A stretch of DNA of 64,000 bases, taken from assembly GCF_902148855.1 (NCBI RefSeq), contig NC_043978.1:35789794-35853793 (forward strand), in the 5' to 3' direction. This DNA is from Sphaeramia orbicularis. Lineage: Eukaryota; Chordata; Actinopteri; Kurtiformes; Apogonidae. Shown here one piece after another: positions 1 through 12,147 of this stretch. The notes below the pieces were generated by a model. It was not told the DNA's origin. It made no database searches and saw nothing but the letters and a program-made list of their open reading frames with translations. Position numbers and translations under genes: made by a program. Positions within the stretch are counted from its first letter, which is position 1, and each line of letters opens with the position of its first letter.

Positions 1-125
1 TGCACTGAAATTAAGTATCTGAATTTTTTGTCTCTGAATTCAACTATGTTCATAAATTTAGAATTTAAAAAAATTCAGATGCAAAAATTCAGGTGCAAAA
101 AATTCAGATACTTAATTTCAGTGCA
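1..125. mobile_element. Foldback MITE with about 30-bp perfect terminal inverted repeats
   Basis: Bases 1-30 and 96-125 are perfect reverse complements of each other (first bases TGCACTGAAATTAAGTATCT), separated by a 65-bp AT-rich core that itself repeats AAATTCAG motifs. A short hairpin of this kind is typical of a non-autonomous DNA transposon. The left end coincides with the window edge, so its flank and target duplication cannot be checked. The superfamily is unknown. Confidence 0.7.
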
Positions 126-408
126 AAAAAATCAGTTCTAGAAATTCTATGGCTTTTTATAATTCAAAATCTGATGACACAGATTTGCTTCCATAGTTAT
201 ACTGATACACAAGAGCATGCATGGTGTTTCCTTTACAGTCAGACCAGTGAGTAAAACAGAAGTGTTAAAAAAAAAAAAAAAAGTTACAGGTCTGAATGAT
301 CCTTCATAATCACAGCAGAGGGAGACAGAGACTGACATTTAAACCATAAAGACCCAAACAGCCACTGGCAACTGAAATCATCTGCTCATTTGAAATGTTT
401 AATAACTT

Positions 409-899
409 TTTTTCTTTTTTTTTTTTTTTTAATTCATCTTTTTTGAGCAATGTAACAGTACATACAAAAGAATGGAATTACAGTGCATTCATTATACATT
501 GCCTTTTATATAATTTTCCCCCCATGGCCAAACCAACCCTAAGGCCGTCTGAGAAGGGGCAACAGCAGGAATAAGAACATTATAACAAAGTCTCTGAGCG
601 GCAGAAAATCAATTAAGTATAAGCAGTAACAAGTCTGTGAAATATTAAAATATTAACTGAGCCAACTAAAATAGAAGAGAATAAGAATAAATAAATTACT
701 TAAAAATAAGAAAAAAACAAAAAAACAAAAATAGACATAGCTTTTAGATACATGTGCCTACCTTAAAATATTAGGCATTACATAGATGATTCAAACGTGA
801 AAATAATTGGTAGACAGAATGAATTAAGACAAAAAACAACACCTAAACAAACACAAAATAGAGAGTAGGGTGGAGGTGTGAGAGATCAATCTGAAAGCA
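409..899 (-). mobile_element. 5'-truncated LINE-like retroposon with poly(A) tail and 17-bp target duplication
   Basis: The insertion is flanked by the direct repeat GAAATGTTTAATAACTT at 392-408 and 900-916. On the minus strand it ends in an A-tract (the plus-strand T-run near 409-430). Target duplication plus poly(A) is the signature of target-primed reverse transcription. The roughly 490-bp body has no convincing ORF. It could be the 3' end of an L1-type LINE or a processed transcript end; I cannot tell which. Confidence 0.7.
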
Positions 900-1055
900 G
901 AAATGTTTAATAACTTCTGAACCCCTAAACCTATTAATACATTTAAATAATTGGTGTAAAATACAGTTTATCATCTTTTCATGGTCATCAGACATGACAA
1001 ATTTGGATGTTCAGAGGCTCTGTAGTTACCATGGAAACACTGTCATCTTCTACAG

Positions 1056-1780
1056 TACAGGTGTCAAACATGCGGCCTGGGGGCCAAATCCAGCCCGCCA
1101 AAGGGTCCAATCCGGCCCGCTGGATGAATTTGTGAAATGCAAAAATTACACTGAAGATATTAACAATCAATGGAGTCAAAATCATTTTAATTCAGGTTCC
1201 ATATACAGACACATACAGTCCAATTTGATTTCAAGTGGGTCAGAACCAGTAAAATATTATCATAATAACCTATAAATAATGAAAACTACACAATTTTCTC
1301 GTCGTTGTAGTGTAAAAAAAAAAAAAGTAAAATTACACAAAAATATTTACATTTACAGAGTAGCCTTTTACAAAAAATATGAACAACCTGAAATTTCTTA
1401 AGACAAGTATGTGGAATTGTACCAATATTCTGCCTGTTACTAAATGTTTTGTGTATTTGTAGATCCACTGTGATCTGTAAGTTGTAATGCATATGTATAA
1501 ATGATAAATTAAGACATAATATTGATAAAATTGCACTGATTTTTCTTGAGAATTTTCAGGTTGCTCATATTTGTTCATGTTGTGTTCAAGTACGATTCAC
1601 AGATGCAAACATTTTCATTACAGAATTTGACTTTTTTCACTCAAAAACAGAAAAATTCCTTGGAGTTGACATTATTTATCAGTTCTCAACCTATTATTTA
1701 TATTATTTTACTGGTCCGGCCCACTTTATATCATATTAGGCTGTATGTGGAACTGAACTAAAATGAGTTTGACACTTCTG
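1056..1780 (+). mobile_element. Non-autonomous hAT element, family A (GTGTCAAAC ends), copy 1
   Basis: The ends TACAGGTGTCAAAC and GTTTGACACTTCTG are imperfect inverted repeats, flanked by the 8-bp direct repeat TTCTACAG (1048-1055 and 1781-1788). The uninterrupted MITE copy at 4640-5173 shows the matching empty site (CTTCCACAGCATTG on the opposite strand). Internal GGCCCGCC-rich blocks near both ends match the copies at 7522-8033 and 22060-22740. No transposase ORF is present. Confidence 0.85.
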
Positions 1781-2289
1781 TTCTACAGCATTGATTCACC
1801 AGTAAAACCCATGGAGTTGGATCAGTGACAGTGGATGGAGACACTTGATTTATGTTCAGTTAATGATATCTTACTGAAAAGTTGACGTTTTGATCAGTTT
1901 TCTCTGTTTCTGATATAATAACCCTCAACCTTAAACTGAGCTTTTACGAACATCTACAAGATCAGTGAATTAAATACTTGATATTCACTGAAAAACTGCA
2001 AAATGCAATCAGTGGTGGTCAATCACTTAAGAAAAGGTTAAATATAGAGAAGAGGCTATTTTGGAACTACCACAGAAGTAACACTGGGTCTTTATGGGTT
2101 AAACATCCTCAACACCAACTCCTGTGAGTGGAACTCAGTGGTGACGTCTGCATGGTCACTGTGGAGCGTTACTAAAACACTGTGGGAGCGCAATGCCAAA
2201 ACAATCAGGGGATGCAAACAAGAAGAAGAAAAAGAGCAGTAACGACAAGAGAAACAAGAAGAAGAAGAAGAAAAGAAAGAATAAGAACA

Positions 2290-2481
2290 ACAACAGCAAC
2301 ATTACATCCATTGCACTCATTCATGAACTGAATATTTTGCACTAGCTAACACTGAACTGTCAACTTACTCATATACTGTGTATTCTGCTGCTTCTTATAT
2401 TTCTGTCCTGATGCTAAATTGTATTTTGTTGCTGTGTACTTGTACATGTGTAAAGACAATAAATTGAATCTGAATCTTAAA
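2290..2481 (+). mobile_element. LINE 3'-tail fragment (…CAATAAATTGAATCTGAATC)
   Basis: The sequence runs to a GACAATAAATTGAATCTGAATCT end, a form common at the 3' ends of fish LINEs that finish in short GAATCT-type repeats. The 5' limit is uncertain and no reverse transcriptase is visible. A purine-rich AAGAAG stretch precedes it at 2220-2285. Confidence 0.4.
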
Positions 2482-2901
2482 AACAAGAAAAACAGCAACT
2501 TCTGCCAGAAATGTCAGGAGCTAAATGCACATCCTCCAAGTGTTATGTAATGAAACTACACTCATGACGTCTACTGAGCTGCTCTAACATCCCCATGAAG
2601 CTTCAGTCATTTGTACATGTAGTTTAACCCACAGTAAATAACAGTAGAGCACATTTTGCTTGTTGCCACAACCATAAATAATAAAGAGTTGGCACAGCAG
2701 GAAAATAGCGAAGAAAAGGAAGCAGTGATGTGAACTTCATTACATGAATCTGTATTTCACTATAAACCAACAGAAGCTTGTTTATCAGGAAATAAAATAA
2801 ACAGCTCCTCCCATGTGTTGGGGTGGAGTTGCAGATACCTGACCTTCATTTACATCATCAAAAACCAGCTTCTCACCTTCACTCACACTTATATCTACAC
2901 T

Positions 2902-4432
2902 ATGGAAGGACTCTGTGAGTATTTGTTTTTTTTATGTCACTCTCTATCTTAATAATCAGAATAGAGAAACTGATTTTTATCATAACTTTTTGTGTTTGAT
3001 CAACAGTTGTGGTTATTGGTATAGCTGCAGGTAAGTTCACTACATGAAGTCATCATCATTGCCTTGAGCTGCAGTGTTACTAAAATGCTTGTGCTGCTGT
3101 GTTATTCTTCAGGAGCAGTCTTTAGTGTCGTCTCGGTTCCTGCTGTTCTTGGCTTCATTGGTTTCAAATCAATAGGGATAGCAGCAGGAACGCTGGCTGC
3201 CAAAATGATGTCGTGGATTGCAGTTCTAAATGGAGGAGGGGTACCAGCAGGGAGTCTGGTGGCTCTTCTACAGTCAATAGGTAAACAAGGACACTTAACA
3301 ACCATTAGTGTCATTGTGTTTTAATTTTATTTTTTCAAAACTATGCAGGTCTAAGATACACCTATACTGCAAAAAAAAAACAAAAATGACATTAGCTTGA
3401 TATAATATTTAGAAAATGCAAGATAAAAAAATGTTGAAAAATATAAAATGCATGTAAAACACATGAAATGTGCTTATTCAGAATAGAAGATAGAACATAT
3501 ATCAGATGTGTCTTTGCCAGCTTCAAGCATAATAATCTGGTTTTGTCCAATATCCTTCATGCTCCTAAAAACACATTTATTTTTGCCCTTATTTTTGTAT
3601 TCTATCAAACCATTTGTTAAAATTATGACACCTTGTAAAAGCTGTCAGTAAAAGATAAACAAAAACATTCAAAATAATATTTCTTTGGTTTGATTAAAGC
3701 ATGCATTCTCTCTGGCATCATTTAGATAAGGTTATGCAACGTCATGATATTACTTTCCATTAGTTTGCCTTCGCATCCATAGAGTGGGCAGTATGTAAAT
3801 CTGGACAGGCAAAAATATTTACACATACGCAAAGATATTAGAGCAACATTTGTTCCATCAAGACAGTGTTTTTTCAGGGTAGGCCTCGCAGTAAAACAGT
3901 GTTAAAGGAAAAGGGGATGCTATACAGAAGTAAACTTTGGCCCAACTTTTTCCAGTTATGTTACTGCCATCAAAAAAACATTTTTCTTAAAATGCTGCAT
4001 GTTTCAAGTTTGAAAATGTAATGTTTTATATGTTCCATTGCCAAAATAGAAATGCATTGTATTCTGTTTGATTCATATTTTACAGTGAGTTTCAGCATTT
4101 TTTTTAGCATTGGATTACATTCAACAGAACAGACTACAGGTAGTTCTAACAACCACTACGCTGAGTTAAACATATTTAAATCATTTACTTAGTTATTTCA
4201 CTTTTTTAAAAAAAGAAAATAAACCTGTAATTGTGGATCTACCAAAGGAAAAACAAACATATATTTGACATGTGAACACATGGTTATTTGAGTTAAATTA
4301 ATAATTAACTTATGAGTTAAATAACAGTGTGTTCTGACTGCAGCGATGGGTGGTCTGTCAATGGCTGCCAAGGTTATCTTGGCCGGAGCTGGAGGAGCAG
4401 TTGGATGGTTGTTATTAACCATTTTTCGCTAG
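2902..4432 (+). CDS. ISG12/IFI27-like interferon-inducible protein, gene 1 (97 aa)
   Basis: Four coding exons: 2902-2914, 3007-3030, 3113-3280 and 4344-4432, all introns GT-AG and all phase 1, total 294 nt including TAG. The product starts [20 protein letters not shown] and ends GWLLLTIFR. It is the Gly/Ala-rich, very hydrophobic ISG12 (Ifi-6-16) fold, with the conserved [19 protein letters not shown] segment and [16 protein letters not shown] in exon 3. Family members are small integral membrane proteins, usually of mitochondria, induced by interferon and linked to apoptosis and antiviral defence. This copy is the most divergent of the three here (NGGGVPAG rather than NGGGVAAG; exon 2 is 24 rather than 30 nt) and lies on the opposite strand to the other two. 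It looks intact. No clean ISRE was found in the 300 bp upstream. AATAAA signals occur at 5172 and near 5353. Confidence 0.9.
3281..4343 (+). other. Intron 3 of ISG12-like gene 1, no further features seen
   Basis: AT-rich intron of 1063 bp with GTAAAC donor and GACTGCAG acceptor. I see no repeat family, RNA gene or extra exon in it. Confidence 0.6.
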
Positions 4433-4639
4433 TATGGAACCCACTGAAGGTTTACGTCACCCAGAATGATGCATCCTCACCATTCATGTCCACATTTTAA
4501 TGGATTGAGTGACCGCCACATCACACCAAAGGAGACAAGTGTGTAAATCACACATCAAGTTTGTTTGTCATTCCAGGTCCTTATAGATTTAATGTTTCTT
4601 CATTATTCTGCCAGGTTTCGCAAATGCTCCAGATTTACC

Positions 4640-5173
4640 TTAACCCATGAAGACCCAGTGCTACTTTTGCGGCAGTTCCCAAATGAATTTTTCTCTATCT
4701 TTAACCTCTCTTTAGTAATTTGCCACCATTTATTCTAATATTATACTATATATTTTGCATTTTTAAGTGAAGATCAGGTATTTTCTGATATTTAATTTAC
4801 TGATTGTGTAAATGTTCGTTTAAACTCAAATTAAAGTTGAGGGTTATTCTATCAAAAACAACGAAAACTGAAGAAAATGTGACGTCATAAAATATATCAT
4901 TAACTAAACATAAATTCAAGCGTCTCCATTCACTGTCATTTGTCAGACTCCATGGGTTTTACTGGTGAATCAATGCTGTGGAAGATGACGGTGTTTCCAT
5001 GGTAACTACGGAGCCTCTTAGCATCCAAATGGGTCATATCTGATGACCATGAAAAGATGATAAACTGTATTTTACACCAATTATTTACATGTATGGATAG
5101 GATTAGTGGATCAACAGGTATTAAACAGTTACATCAGTGGATGCTGGTGGATGCTTGGGTCTTTATGGGTTAA
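4640..5173 (+). mobile_element. TTAA-flanked piggyBac-like MITE, copy 2 (uninterrupted)
   Basis: 534 bp including TTAA at both ends, with termini TTAACCCATGAAGACCC and GGGTCTTTATGGGTTAA. This is the cleanest uninterrupted copy. It contains an X-box-like palindrome (GTTTCCATGGTAAC, 4993-5006). It sits 207 bp after the stop codon of ISG12-like gene 1, probably in its 3' UTR. Confidence 0.8.
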
Positions 5174-5177
5174 TAAA
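5172..5177 (+). terminator. Candidate poly(A) signal of ISG12-like gene 1 at a MITE boundary
   Basis: AATAAA overlaps the right-hand TTAA of MITE copy 2 (TTAATAAAG). No AATAAA occurs between the stop at 4432 and this point. A second candidate, ACTAAATAAAGAAC, lies near 5353. Confidence 0.4.
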
Positions 5178-5827
5178 GATGTGATAATTCTATGCCTTTC
5201 TTTATCATGTGCAGATTTGTGAAGGCTGTGTTGGTGTCATATTCAGGATGTTCATTAGCAGTGATGAATGCTTTTGATAGCGTTAAACTCAGCCTAGATA
5301 CGATCATGATGATGTGTTTGTGCTTTTGGAAAATCTTTAGCATTTTTCTGTCTGACACTAAATAAAGAACTTGGAAATAAATTCAGTCTTTGGTATTCTT
5401 GTCTTGTTATTGCAGCAGTAAAATCATTTTCATGTAGGAGGAATGAATGATTTTAGCTAATCCAATATAGGTATAAATAAATGATTTTAGTTTTTAAAGG
5501 ATTTACCAGAGTCAGAGGAGAGACTCTTTAGTTTCAGGTTTCAGATAAGAACAAACAAGACAAGCAGGTTCCACTAGAGACTCTTCTGCATTTTTTTTTC
5601 CCATGATGCTGAGCAGCCTCATAACATCAGGTGGTTTCATTTGTTTTTGAAATGAAACTATAATAGAAGTAATTAACATTTGATGGAGAACAGATCATCA
5701 TTATAATGCATCATAGCACATCAAACCAAGATTAAACGATGCAGAAATTGTTGAATACTGATTATAATGCTTTGGTTATGAATGTTTTGGTGAATTTGAT
5801 TAAAATACAGGTTGTTGCAGTATAACA

Positions 5828-6349
5828 TTAACCCATAAAGACCCAGTGCTACTTTTATGGAAGTTCCCAAATTAATTTTTTTCTCTATTCAACCTTTTGT
5901 AAGTGATTAATCTGATATTATCCTCTACATTTTGCATTTTTCACTGTAAATCATGTATTTTCCACTATTTAATTTCCAATATTTAATTTAGATGTTCATG
6001 AAAGCGCAATGTAAATTCAAAGGTTATTATATCAAGGCAGAAATATGAAGAAAAACAGACTTTTTCAGTAAAAATATCATTAACTGAACATAAACCATCC
6101 GCTGTCATTGATCCAACTCCATGGGTTTTACTAGTGAATCAATGTAAAAGATGACAGTGTTTCTATGTTCACTGCAAAGCCTCCGAATGTCCAAATGGGT
6201 CATATCTGATGGCCATGAACAGAAGACAAACTGCATTTTACACCAATTATTTACATGTATTGCTAGGATTAGTGTATTAACAAGTGTTAATTATTTTAGA
6301 TCAGTAGTGGTTTTGGTTGCCGATGGATGTTTGAGTCTTTAAGGGTTAA
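5828..6349 (+). mobile_element. TTAA-flanked piggyBac-like MITE, copy 3
   Basis: Termini TTAACCCATAAAGACCC and a slightly degraded GAGTCTTTAAGGGTTAA enclose the same internal order as copy 2. It lies in the intergenic space between the convergent ISG12-like genes 1 and 2. Confidence 0.8.
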
Positions 6350-6582
6350 GAGTATATCCTTAAAATATTATAATCTCATGTTTTAGATTAACTGTCATCA
6401 TGTTTCAAGCCCCAAGTTTATTGGCGAAAAAGGTTAAATTGAGTGAAATAAGTGTTTTAAGAAAGCACATTTTTAGCAATTCCAGCGTCCTTCTGTAATA
6501 CTTTTACTCATTGCTATGCAAGAATAAACAAATTCGCATCAAAAACACATCAGACATGCAGACATGCTGGATTTCTTCATTT

Positions 6583-6588
6583 TTTATT
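6583..6588 (-). terminator. Poly(A) signal candidate for ISG12-like gene 2
   Basis: AATAAA on the minus strand, about 140 bp beyond the stop codon at 6727. It is the first clear signal downstream. Confidence 0.5.
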
Positions 6589-6726
6589 TTATCAAAGTGG
6601 CTTACAATGGAAATGATGTGAATTATTTCACGTTTTACATATTTGCACTGTTTTTTTCTTCATTATTTCTAATTGCTCTTTGCCAATGGTGTTGTTTTTA
6701 ATTCCTTCATGGTTTTCATGTTGGTC

Positions 6727-8864
<2,138 letters not shown>

Positions 8865-8879
8865 GTTGTCTCTCGTGGT

Positions 8880-8937
8880 AAGTAAGTAAATTTTATTTAT
8901 AGAGTACTTTTCACAGACAGAGTCACGAAGTGCTTTA
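8880..8937 (-). mobile_element. 58-bp LINE-tail insertion in the 5' UTR of ISG12-like gene 2
   Basis: Flanked by the 7-bp duplication TCGTGGT (8873-8879 and 8938-8944). On the minus strand it ends ATAAATAAAATTTACTTACTT, a tail form common in fish LINEs. It lies between the predicted TATA-driven start and the ATG, so it would make up most of the 5' UTR. Confidence 0.65.
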
Positions 8938-8967
8938 TCGTGGTGAGTAGATGCAGTCTGATCTCAG

Positions 8968-8976
8968 CCTTTTATA
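8968..8976 (-). promoter_or_regulatory. TATA box of ISG12-like gene 2
   Basis: TATAAAAGG on the minus strand, about 105 bp upstream of the ATG at 8864 and 34 bp downstream of the ISRE. It would place the start of transcription near 8940. Confidence 0.65.
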
Positions 8977-9009
8977 TGCTCCTGGAGAAGGATGCTACGT
9001 CATTTCTGC

Positions 9010-9021
9010 AGAAACGAAACT
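9010..9021 (+). promoter_or_regulatory. ISRE (interferon-stimulated response element) of ISG12-like gene 2
   Basis: AGAAACGAAACT fits the GAAANNGAAACT consensus bound by ISGF3 and IRFs with no mismatch. ISREs work in either orientation. Its position just upstream of the TATA box is the usual layout of interferon-stimulated genes. Confidence 0.8.
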
Positions 9022-9251
9022 GTATGTTAGACTCTGAACAGAGGTGGCGCCAGAGAGGGATTTCACAGGAAAAACAAAACAGAAACATGACAAAGCTGCA
9101 ACAACTATTTCATTTCCGGTGTCTCCTGTTTCAGTTTATAATTAACCAGCAAAAACTGTGATGCATATTAGTGTCAAGATAATCTGCTGCACAATTAAAA
9201 AGGTGTTTTGTGTTTTACAAGAGAATGAACACCTCCGTGCAGTTCTCTGTA

Positions 9252-10281
9252 TTAACCCATAAAGACCCAGTGGTACTTTTGTGACAGCTCCCAAATTAGT
9301 TTTCCCCCTCTATTTAACCTTTGATTAATCACTATTTATTATAATATTATCCTGTATTTATGTATTTTTCATAGAAAATCTGGTAATTTCCTATATTTAA
9401 TTCACTGATCATCTAAATGTTCATTAAAAACTCAGAATAAATTCAATGGTTATTAAATCAGGGAAAAAATTGGGGGGGGGGGGGGGGTCAACAAAATCTA
9501 TCATTAACCCTTTACAGGGCACACACAGAAATACTCTGAAATTCAAATTTTCACCCTTAGTGTGTTTTTGGAAGACCTAACAAGACTTCATTACTTGAAA
9601 TCTGTCAAAATGTGTTATTGTTATGTAGAAAATCAAGGTTAATGAAGTTACCATATTTGGTTCCTTACCCATTAGTGGCAAAACAAAAAAACAAAAAAAT
9701 CCAAGAAGTATGTATATAAAAATACAAGAAAACATTAGACCAACATAAGTGCAGATCCAGACACCTGTCTACATCCACATTATCCCTTTGAACATTATTC
9801 CTTACATTAGTACCATTACTTCATGGTACCTAACAAAGCAGGTACACTCACTGTTCATGCAGAGGTGGACCTTCCAGACCCTGTAGACCACATTGGACCT
9901 GAGATTGTTGACTCACTGTCCTCACTGTAACTGTTGCTGTCACTGTCTTGTGATGAATGTGGAACTGACCAAAAATAGTCAATTGCCCAATAAACCATTC
10001 ACTGATTATAAACCCAGTGTGTCCATCCACTGACATTTATCCAACTCCATGGGTTTTACTGGTGAAGCAGTGTTGTAGAAGATGACGGTGTTCCCACAGT
10101 AACTACAGAGCCTCTGAATGTCCAAATGGGTCAAATCTGATGACCATGAAAAGATAAATAACTGTATTTTACACCAATTATTTACATGCATTGACAGGAT
10201 TAGTGGATCAATAGTTATTACACATTTTAGATCAGCAGATGCTTTTGGTCAATGGTGCATATTTGGGTTTTTATGGGTTAA
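9252..10281 (+). mobile_element. TTAA-flanked piggyBac-like MITE, copy 4, with a nested insertion
   Basis: Left terminus TTAACCCATAAAGACCC at 9252, right terminus TTTTTATGGGTTAA ending 10281. Left and right blocks align to copies 2 and 3. About 480 bp of unrelated sequence begins at TTAACCCTTTACAGGGC (near 9506) and ends near 9995, where the family sequence resumes. A run of about 16 G lies at 9472-9487. Confidence 0.75.
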
Positions 10282-11290
10282 GAAAGAACCAGTTGTACAG
10301 CATTAAAAAATAAGCTCCCAGAAACTAAAAGCTTCTACTGTGCACACCTAAGTGGCAAGTATTTAGTGTGACCTCTCACTGCATTTAACATGTCATTAAT
10401 TGTTTTGTTCAGACAAAAATAAGTTCATGTTAATCTGGAAAAGAGTCATGAAATACGTCTGTTGAATATTTGTGTCCTTAATGTTACTGTATATTTTTTC
10501 CTAAACACACCCATTTTACATAAGAAGGGATTTCTTGAGAAACGAAACTGTTAGTAAATGACCAATAGAGGGCGTCAGAGGGTGGGTCTAAGAAGCATTT
10601 GATGGAGGGAAAGGCATCAATGTTTGCATGTTTAGAGGAAAAACTATAATATGAAGAGATGAGAGATCACACTGCTCCCTGCACACAGTCAAAAATCCAA
10701 ATAATTGCAAATGTACTAAGGATTCCAGAGGCTACTTTCAGTAAGAGTTAAGATATTAATAAGTTGACAAATAGTGAACAGGAATTCATGTGATGTAACT
10801 GTAATCATGTTAGTTTGATTCATCATGCTGTATATGAGGTGATAACAGTTTCATTCCAATAGACTGGAAGTCAGAGGAAGTTTGATTTCCAGTCCTACCT
10901 GTTTTATTTTATCAGCTGATGCATGAATGACTCATGCAAAAGTCATGAGCTCACATCTGTACATCTACTCATAGCTTTACACACACACACACGTATTAGA
11001 ACTTGTTTATAGCCATGTTATTGTGAATAAAGACCTGTGGTCATTGGTTCAAGACAGCAGTTTGACTTCTATTTATCTATTTCTGTTTACATTTGTACTT
11101 ATTTTTATGCTACACTGATTTACATGTAAAATGCTTTGAGGATCAAAGTAGTGAAGTTTGACCAAGTTTGAGTCACTAATAAAGAAAAGTTAAGTCAAAA
11201 ATGTTGGTTGTAGTTTCCAAGATACAGTCTTGGATCAAAATGTGAAATTCTGTGAATTAATGACAGAATAGGTTGTACTAAAAAGGGGTG
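10282..11290. other. Intergenic interval with an orphan ISRE, no gene found
   Basis: I see no coding exon here. It holds the isolated ISRE at 10537-10550 and a LINE-tail-like stretch near 11090-11190. Confidence 0.5.
10537..10550 (+). promoter_or_regulatory. Orphan ISRE with no gene beside it
   Basis: GAGAAACGAAACTG is a perfect ISRE core. The bases that follow (about 10551-10580, including AGAGGGCGTCAGAG) resemble those that follow the gene 2 ISRE (AGAGGTGGCGCCAGAG, 9040-9055). No TATA box or ISG12 exon 1 is found on its low-coordinate side. Confidence 0.6.
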
Positions 11291-11658
11291 TACAGTCGCA
11301 GAAAAAAATATTAGACCACCCTTGGTTTCTTCAATTTCTTGTTCATTTTAATGCCTGGTACAACTAAAGGTACATTTGTTTGGACAAATATAATAACAAC
11401 AAAAATAGCTCATAAGAGTTTAATTTCAGAGCTGATATCTAGCCATTTTCCATGTTTTCTTGATAATAACCAAAATCATTTCAGTTCTTACATCAATATC
11501 TATGGCATTGTACTGCCAAAAACAGTGCTTTTAGACATTCCATGTTTTCTTTTCTATCTGTTCTAGTCACATGATACACACAGGAGTTAGCACTTGATTG
11601 CATAACCATTGTTTTTGATGACTTTTGATGGTCTAATAATTTTTTCCGCGACTGTGTG
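11291..11658 (+). mobile_element. Tc1/mariner-type MITE
   Basis: Left end TACAGTCGCAGAAAAAAATA with TTAGACCACCC following. The right end carries the complement (GATGGTCTAATAATTTTTTC then CGCGACTGTG). Long inverted termini with a TA at the left edge suggest Tc1/mariner. The interior has no transposase. Confidence 0.65.
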
Positions 11659-12021
11659 TCTCTGAGTGACCAGATCTACTTCAAAATGCTGTCTGCGCAT
11701 TGCAATACATTCACTACTCAGGTTCATATACTTAATCAAATACCTTTAAAAAAAATCTACTGCATAAATCTACATAAACTAATATATGTGTAATAACACT
11801 TCATCATATACATTGAAAACATCAGCTAATCAGTACATTTGTCATTTGTTTTCCTACTAATCTTATTCAACTATGTAAGATTTAGCACATTTAATCTCTG
11901 AGGCAGATGATTTCTGGAAAAAAACAAAACAAAACTGTAGAGCAGATATATAGAAGTTTAAGATGATAACAGTTTAATGGTCTGAGAAGTGACCATTAAA
12001 GATAGACAAATGCACACATAT

Positions 12022-12044
12022 TTTATTAAAATAGTTAGTTTATT
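12022..12044 (-). terminator. Poly(A) signals of ISG12-like gene 3
   Basis: Two minus-strand AATAAA hexamers, at 12022-12027 and 12039-12044, about 105-125 bp beyond the stop codon at 12148. Confidence 0.55.
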
Positions 12045-12147
12045 AAATTTTACTTTAATTTAACACATTTAAATTCATGCAAATGTGCACTTAAGTAAGT
12101 AAACTTGGAATGTGGGCGTTGTCTCACTTGACAAAAGAAATATGCTG

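Larger units (their letters stand above)
339..2102 (-). mobile_element. TTAA-flanked piggyBac-like MITE, copy 1, split by two later insertions
   Basis: The ends are TTAA plus an AACCATAAAGACCC-type terminus on the left and its complement GGGTCTTTATGGGTTAA on the right. Internal blocks match the other copies of the family (4640-5173, 5828-6349, 9252-10281, 24254-24725) in reverse orientation. The copy is interrupted by a LINE-like insertion (409-899) and by a hAT element (1056-1780). Removing both leaves about 530 bp, the family's usual length. TTAA target use suggests the piggyBac superfamily; no transposase is present. Confidence 0.75.

Noticed and set aside
409-2102. Possible LTR element in the nested block at the start of the window
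   Set aside because: No long direct terminal repeats, primer-binding site or polyprotein; fully explained by MITE, retroposon and hAT layers.
5649-5659. GAAATGAAACT as a further ISRE
   Set aside because: Only one base separates the two GAAA cores instead of two, and no gene start is adjacent.
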